Shown in pieces: positions 58,473 through 64,000 of a DNA stretch of 64,000 bases. The position numbers and the translations under genes are program-made. Every line of letters starts with the position of its first letter. Position 1 is the first letter of the stretch. This DNA is from Caenorhabditis remanei (Eukaryota > Nematoda > Chromadorea > Rhabditida > Rhabditidae). Under the pieces are notes generated by a model. It was not told where the DNA came from, searched no databases, and saw only the letters and a program-made list of their open reading frames with translations. The stretch spans positions 682,001 through 746,000 of the forward strand of contig NC_071329.1 of the NCBI RefSeq assembly GCF_010183535.1, given 5' to 3'.

Positions 58473-59393
58473 ATGAGTCTGCCAATTGCTGATCTGAAGA
58501 GAAAAGCCATCCCGGGAGAAGTCGATTGTTACCGAGACAGTTTTAATTCAAAGAGTTCCGAGAGTAAGCAAAAAACGATTGATGACAATAAAGAGGTGTG
58601 CAAGGAATGTGAGTTATTGGGAATGGGTTCTTGGTTTTATATTCATAGATTTCAGGGGCTGGAACTGATTCTTACAGCGATAAAGATTCGTTCGGATATG
58701 GAGTTTGTTGTGACATTTTTGATCTTTGTGGCGGAATGTCGGTGAGTGAATATTGTTTTACGATAGATTGCAACTAATACAGTGGGGGTCAAAACCTGCC
58801 TTTTTCATTTTAAAACGTCCCAACGTGTGTGTCATGGTAAAACTAACTGTCCCACTAAATAACTTTTTTCTGGATCGGACCAAAAGTAGAGCTCCATTTT
58901 TGTAGTTGGCAACTTTTTTGTACGGAGAAGAAAGTTGCGTCTCGACAAATCATTTCTCCTTGAAATCAACCATTTTAGTGTAAAATTGGAAGAGATCTTA
59001 GAATGACCATAACTCTCCAGATAGTCTCCATACAGAAAAGTTGTCAACTACAAAAATAGAGTTCTACTCTTGGTCTGTTTGATCCCAAAAAATTTATTTT
59101 GTGGGACAGTTAGTTTTACTATGACACTCTCACAAAGTTGGACATTTGCAAAGGCAAAATATGATATATTTTTGGCTGGAACTGTAGTTTTGCAATGAGC
59201 CCTGACTCCTTCAGATTTTCAGGGCTGGGTCATCCTCTTGATAATTCTTATAATTCTTCTCTGTTTGGCCGGTGCAGCTGCTGCATTCTACTTCTTCTAC
59301 TACAAAAGAAAAATGAGTGGAACTGACCAAGAGGAAATTGAGTCCGCTGACACAGTCAACTCTAAACATGATATTTCGGTTGAGACTTATTAA
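58473..59393 (+). CDS. Small single-pass membrane protein, unrecognised family
   Basis: Exons 58473-58608, 58656-58741 and 59223-59393 total 393 b (130 aa). The N-terminal half is polar and charged without a signal peptide. A short Cys-rich stretch (GYGVCCDIFDLCGG, about 63-76) precedes a strong membrane segment (about 79-103: WVILLIILIILLCLAG then AAAAFYFFYYKRK). The tail is acidic and Ser/Tyr-rich (EIESADTVNSKHDISVETY). The basic KRK after the segment suggests the C-terminus is cytosolic. Intron 2 contains a MITE that its tandem copy lacks. I do not recognise the family. Confidence 0.8.
58780..59184. mobile_element. TA-target MITE in an intron of the membrane protein gene
   Basis: Starts CAGTGGGGGTCAAAACC, ends TTTTTGGCTGGAACTG, TA on both sides. 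It is absent from the matching intron of the tandem copy (60076-60160, 85 b). Confidence 0.75.
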
Positions 59394-59800
59394 TAATGAA
59401 CAGAAAAAAATAAATCGTTGAGAGTTCAGCAATATCAAATCGATATTCATGTAGTTTCAAAAATCTGCTCATTAGAACAAAATTTGAATTACGAGTAGGA
59501 TCGGTTGTCATGTGTAATAAAAAATAACGTTCTTTTTGCATCACTGATTTCAAATCGGGTCTTTCACTGTAAGCTTATGTTTGTTTCCGGCACAATTCGA
59601 GTTTCTCGATGAGTTTAATCAAGTTCCACGGAAAAAACCAGCTAAGGATTACTTTTTATTACTCATTATCATTTTTATCGTGACACTCTCTTTATTCACG
59701 TCCCACTTGTCCTCGTTTTTTTCAATAAATATCCATTTTTCGTGTGTATGAAATCAGTTCAAGATATCGAGTCATTCAAGAGAAACTTCAAATTTCGAAC

Positions 59801-60334
59801 ATGGGTGCTGACATGAATGCTGTCCGCGATTTTAAGAAAAAAGCGGTCCCGGAGCAAATCGAAAACTTTTGAAAACTTTATGAATCATCGAGTTCTGAAG
59901 GGAAACAAGAACTAATCGATCTCAACAAACCGCAATGCGATGAATGTAAGTTTCTGTGTATATCAAATTTATTTTAAGTCAAAGAGTTTCAGGGGCTAAA
60001 ACTGATTCTTACAACGATAAAGAATCGACCGGATATGGATTCTGTTGTGACGGACTTGGCCTTTGTGGCATGTCGGTAAGTGAATACTGTCTCGCAATGC
60101 TTTGTAACTAATAATATTGCAATGAGCCCTGACTACAACCAGCCTCTTTATGGTTTTCAGGGCTGGGTCATCTTCCTGATAATTCTTATAATTCTTCTCT
60201 GTTTGGCCGGTGCAGCTGCTGCATTCTACTTCTTTTACTACAAAAGAAAAATGGGTGGAAGTGATGAAGAAAAAGAAATTGAGTCCGCTGACACAGTCAA
60301 CTCTAAACATGATATTTCAGTTGATAGTTATTAA
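59801..60334 (+). pseudogene. Tandem copy of the membrane protein gene with a stop in exon 1
   Basis: Exons 59801-59945, 59993-60075 and 60161-60334 align with the gene at 58473-59393. Exon 1 starts MGADMNAVRDFKKKAV, but a TGA at 59870-59872 interrupts it; the matching place in the first copy is Y in VDCYRDSF. The rest stays open: GYGFCCDGLGLCG, the membrane segment WVIFLIILIILLCLAG and the tail EIESADTVNSKHDISVDSY. No in-frame ATG just after the stop would restore the whole C-terminus from exon 1. The high conservation of exons 2 and 3 suggests a recent stop, or use of another start. Confidence 0.75.
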
Positions 60335-60858
60335 TAATATTAGTGGAATAGATAAAATTAACGGTTTTTTCATTTGTGACATCGTTTTATACTGTTTTGT
60401 ATGTCTTATGCAGTATTATTCATATAAACAATTGTTGTTTAATAAATTCAATTTATGGACAAAATGTTGTTAAATTTTAATAAAATTTCAAAAAAACAAA
60501 AAAAGATAATTTTGAACACAATTCAAAACTCGAAAAGTGTCAACATTCAAAACGAGTGATAGTTCCTTAAAGGTATGTTAAGATAGTTTTATATTGAAAG
60601 AAAATACTCAATTCGATTCAAAACCCGTTAATAGTGAGTGAGCACCTCTTATGGCTAATGGAAAGTAGAACAAATAACGCGAAAGTGGAAGCAAACTAAT
60701 GAACTTCGATATGGCTGAATTCGAAGTTCTAATTCATTGCGGCTCTAAGCAGGGGTTTGAACCAATCTGAAGAATTCTTCAAATACAAAAGTAAACATGC
60801 AATAACAAATGCATAATAACAGCAAAACATCAGAGAAAAAGAGAACAGATACAAGTTA
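60335..60858. other. 3' flank and spacer
   Basis: AT-rich with no supportable feature. Confidence 0.4.
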
Positions 60859-61567
60859 TTAAATAGTAGCTCTTCCATCTCGATAAACCACTCCCAACTC
60901 ATGAATCTTTTTTTTCAATTTCTGGATTCGATTGCTCAAATCTCTCCATTTAGTTGCATCTGTTGTCTCTTCAAATTTCTTTTCCAATGTTGTCTTCCTC
61001 TTCAACAGTTTCATGATGACATAAACCTTTTTGACCTCTTTCTTGGTATTTCCATATTTCACTACCTCAGAAGGTTTCCATGCAGATAGTGTCACAGAAT
61101 CTATATTATGATGAATTAGTAACAGCTTGTAGATTCGTGAAGAGGACATGGCAAGTCTGGAAACGTACCGAAGTCAAATGAGAATAATTTTAGAAACATA
61201 CGTGAAATATCCAATGTTCGGAGAGTCGTCATGACGCTCCAACACAACCAAATTGTTGAATAGTCCTTCCAACTGAATAATTTCCATCGCTGTGATTCTC
61301 ATCCATAAGAACATATCGTCTGCCGAACTAATAAAACGGGCAATGAAGTGTCTCACATTAATAGAAGTAAGTGTAGTCCTTCCCAATGACACATTTTCTA
61401 CACCTCTGATTTGAAACATGTCACTCAAAGTGACCCATCGTACATCACCGTAATCATTGGTTCCAAATTGGAAAGCCTAGAATAGAGAACTTAGATTCAA
61501 AAAACAACTACCCGAAACTCACATTCTTATGCTTGAAATCCAATGGCATGTCAGAGTTGAAAATATA
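60859..61567 (-). pseudogene. Inverted, 5'-truncated copy of the F-box/FBA gene at 56417
   Basis: Contains the last codons of exon 3 (FNSDMPLDFKHKN, ending 61523), exon 4 at 61476-61202 and exon 5 at 61156-60859. The latter two have the same lengths as in the plus-strand gene (275 and 298 b), and both are open (AFQFGTNDYGDVRWVTLSDM; LLKRKTTLEKKFEETTD). Homology stops abruptly at about 61567 inside exon 3, so F-box and half of the FBA core are missing. The retained exons remain open, which suggests the truncation is fairly young. Confidence 0.8.
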
Positions 61568-62414
61568 ACGCGTTCTCTGTAAGACTCGAGCAACGCGTGC
61601 CCTAGGCTTAGATTTTTATATGATCATGTACTATGAGTGTTGTGCAACACATATGCACAATATTGGGTCACAGCTCCGGGTTACTGTAGTACGGTAGGTG
61701 CTCATAGGTCAAAAAATGAACTTTTTGAGAATTGATCGGGAAAAGCTAAAATTTTCAGCGTTTGTTGGATATTATTAGAGTATTCATTTCACAAAGTTTT
61801 AAAATTTTTTAAATTTTTTTTACCGAGTTATGGTCAAAAAACCCACTTTTTTGACCGATTTTTTGAAAAAATCCAAAATTAGGATCCTTAAACAAAATTT
61901 CCGTATTCCAAAACTTATTTTTTTACGTTTGTTATTATTTTTCCTTTCGATCAAAAAAAATTCATTAAAAAATACCTCGGCTGAAGGGTTCAAATTTAAT
62001 CTAGAAAAAACCAAAAAAAATTTTTTTTTTGAAATTTTTGAGATTTTGTTTCAGAAATGTATACTCCGTGTTATTTCCAACATTTTTTGTATTAACATTT
62101 ATGTCTTAACTCTTCATCATCACATAGAAGTCTTGAGTTTAGTGCAAAACGTTGATTGCGCGGTATGTGGTTTCTAGGTGTCGCGTAGGAGCGGCCAAGA
62201 AAATTAATGATTTATTTCGTCTTGGGTGGGATTATTTATCAATTATTTTTTATAATGAACACAACAATGTGTTTGTTCAGACACAGACTCAAGCGAACTA
62301 TTAACAATTTATTCTAAAAACTAAACTTCTAAAAACTCCCAGTATTTATTTATTAAGTAACTTTTTTATAGAACTTTTTTAAAGGATCATCAATTCCTCT
62401 CGATGTTTTGTTTT
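61568..62414. other. Unassigned sequence at a truncation boundary
   Basis: Starts exactly where the inverted F-box copy ends (ACGCGTTCTCTGTAAGACTC) and ends where another F-box fragment begins. It looks repeat-derived, but I could not find matching termini. Confidence 0.4.
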
Positions 62415-62855
62415 GTGGGATTACTGTATTAAGAGGGTATCGGTTTGGAAAATGGCGTAGACTAATGTAAGTTGGAGGTGTGTCCCGTTCAACTTAACAA
62501 ACTAGTTAGTTTCAGCTCAGTCAATTCACCTATGACTCGAAATCGACAAATAATAAGTATATTTTGGACAGATTCGCGTATAGACATGAGTACCTGGTCT
62601 ATTCATGAACGTCCCAAACAAGGGGATCGTGATGATGAACCGTATGCTTCAGAATTCGAAGTTCTACAATTGCTGAAACAGAGAAGAGTTTTAAATTCGA
62701 AATTGAATATAATGGAAGAGGATTCTCTAGAAAAACAGGAAATCACTAAGAAGATAAATGGAACAAGACAACAACTTCAATTGAAAGGAGTGGAATTTAA
62801 TAACGGATGGCCTTTTCTACGCGGCATTGACGCATCAAGTAGAGTGCTGGCCTAA
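62415..62855 (+). pseudogene. 5'-truncated fragment of the 51.9-55.4 kb F-box family
   Basis: Begins with the end of exon 4 (GGGTATCGGTTTGGAA at about 62435), a GTAAG donor and a last exon at 62516-62855. That exon reads TWSIHERPKQGDRDD and LLKQRRVLNSKLNIMEEDS, similar to the tandem copies on the other strand. The 3' flank to about 63120 also matches theirs in inverted orientation. It ends IDASSRVLA, differing from the other copies. Without F-box and FBA core it cannot be an SCF adaptor. Confidence 0.8.
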
Positions 62856-64000
62856 TATGGTGATGTTGATGTTGCTTCTGTGATGCTATGGCGCTGCTGA
62901 AACTGGGCCGCTGCCTTCTTTGATATATTTTATTGCATCTAAGATTGTTTTTTAATAAATTAAATGTATTTTCAAACCTTGAGTACAACTACAATCTATA
63001 ATAAATATTTATAAATATGAACATACAATTTTTGTGTTGTTTCAATAGACAGATTTTTGTTTTATTCAATAAACGGGGAAAACTATTTTCATCAAATAAA
63101 TCCAGAGAAAACATTAGTATAAAAAACAGGAAAATAGGAAAAACTAAATAAAACCATGACTTTTAGTAACGGAAATAGATGAAGCGACAAAATACAATTA
63201 ATTCTGAGACCTCGAATCTTTCGAACCTTTTATTTTTTTAACGTTCAATTCCGATTGTTGAGAGAAGATCTGGTTAGTCCGATGCGTGACGGATTGTCAA
63301 TCTACACAAAAAACGGAACTTGTAAAGGAAAACGATTGGATGGTCAGCCGTGCTCCGATATCTTTGTATCAGAGTTGTACGGAATTACATTTTTCGATTT
63401 CCGGAATCCGGAATCTGAAACCGGAATGAGATTTTACATTTTCCGGAATACGGAATCCGGAACCGGAATCAAATTTTTGAAATCCGGAATCCGGAATGTC
63501 AAAAAAACCCGGAATTCCGGATTTTCGGAATCAGGAGAAAAGAAAACGAACCATCTTCCCGGCGAGATAAGATGTGGAGAAATTGGTGGACAATGATAAG
63601 GAGATGAAGGAGTTGGGTCTGGTGATACTAACTAGGGAATGCCTCACACAATGGTTGGAGAAACACAGCATGATAACTTTATATTTTTCTCTTGGAGTTA
63701 TTGAGTTTTTGATGTCAAAATGTTGGAAAACACTCAAATAGACAAAAAATTATGTTGAATCGCATTCTACTTTCTTAATAATGCAGAAACGTGTTTGGTT
63801 ATGTGTGGAAATACACTTTGTATCCAGGTTGTGAGAGGTATGTTCGTTTAATAGCCAGAAAATATCGATTATCATACATATTCACATTTCGATTCAATTT
63901 TAAATGTTTATTCGAAAACTATACTTTTTCAAAAATGTTCAAAAAATGTTCAAAAATTTCCAAAAATTTCCAAAAAAATGTTCAAAAACACAAAATGTTT
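62856..64000. other. Terminal region, repeat-rich, no gene
   Basis: Holds 3' flank shared with the tandem F-box copies, a one-ended CAGAGTTGTACGGAAT MITE at about 63370-63536, and a terminal simple repeat of TGTTCAAAAAT/TTTCCAAAAA units from 63930 to the window end. Confidence 0.55.

Noticed and set aside
61568..62177. Frames of 64-115 codons on both strands
   Set aside because: Lys/Phe-rich translations of AT-rich DNA between two truncated gene fragments.

Overview
This window looks like a chromosome-arm segment from a Caenorhabditis nematode. The evidence is: short introns (about 45-60 b) ending in TTTCAG; candidate trans-splice acceptors directly upstream of several start codons; AT-rich intergenic DNA packed with palindromic MITEs; and protein families expanded in this genus (F-box genes with a type-2 F-box-associated domain, MATH-BTB, divergent T-box and divergent homeobox genes). 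The species cannot be fixed from the sequence alone. All gene models were spliced by eye. Where stated, the exon lengths sum to a multiple of three.

Layout. 1-8 kb: a three-copy tandem repeat, an F-box-associated gene on the minus strand (2.1-3.8 kb) and dispersed repeats. 8-16 kb: a tail-to-tail inverted pair of F-box/FBA genes (8.6-9.9 kb plus, 14.2-15.7 kb minus) enclosing two minus-strand genes of an unrecognised family that are homologous to each other (11.3-11.8 and 12.2-13.5 kb). 17-25 kb: a head-to-head inverted pair of F-box/FBA genes; the left one is split by a 1,944-b inverted-repeat transposon with a TNA target duplication. 26-28 kb: an F-box gene. 29.7-32.3 kb: a seven-exon MATH-BTB gene. 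32.9-38 kb: two head-to-head F-box genes. 38.6-45.9 kb: one long minus-strand gene with up to five divergent homeodomains and MITE-filled introns. 47-48.8 kb: a 1.67-kb fold-back element. 49-50.9 kb: a T-box gene. 51.9-55.4 kb: a 2,082-b direct tandem duplication of an F-box gene. 56.4-61.6 kb: an F-box gene and a truncated inverted copy of it, flanking a tandem pair of small single-pass membrane protein genes, the second with a stop codon in exon 1. 62.4-62.9 kb: a 5'-truncated F-box fragment.

How it works together. Most genes here are predicted substrate-recognition subunits of cullin-RING ubiquitin ligases: F-box/FBA proteins for SCF complexes and MATH-BTB for CUL3. The region is a birth-and-death cluster. 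Of two inverted gene pairs, one partner in each keeps its F-box core but is damaged downstream (frameshift, transposon), while the other keeps the downstream part and has lost or eroded the F-box. The two transcription-factor genes (multi-homeodomain and T-box) sit in the same repeat-rich block.
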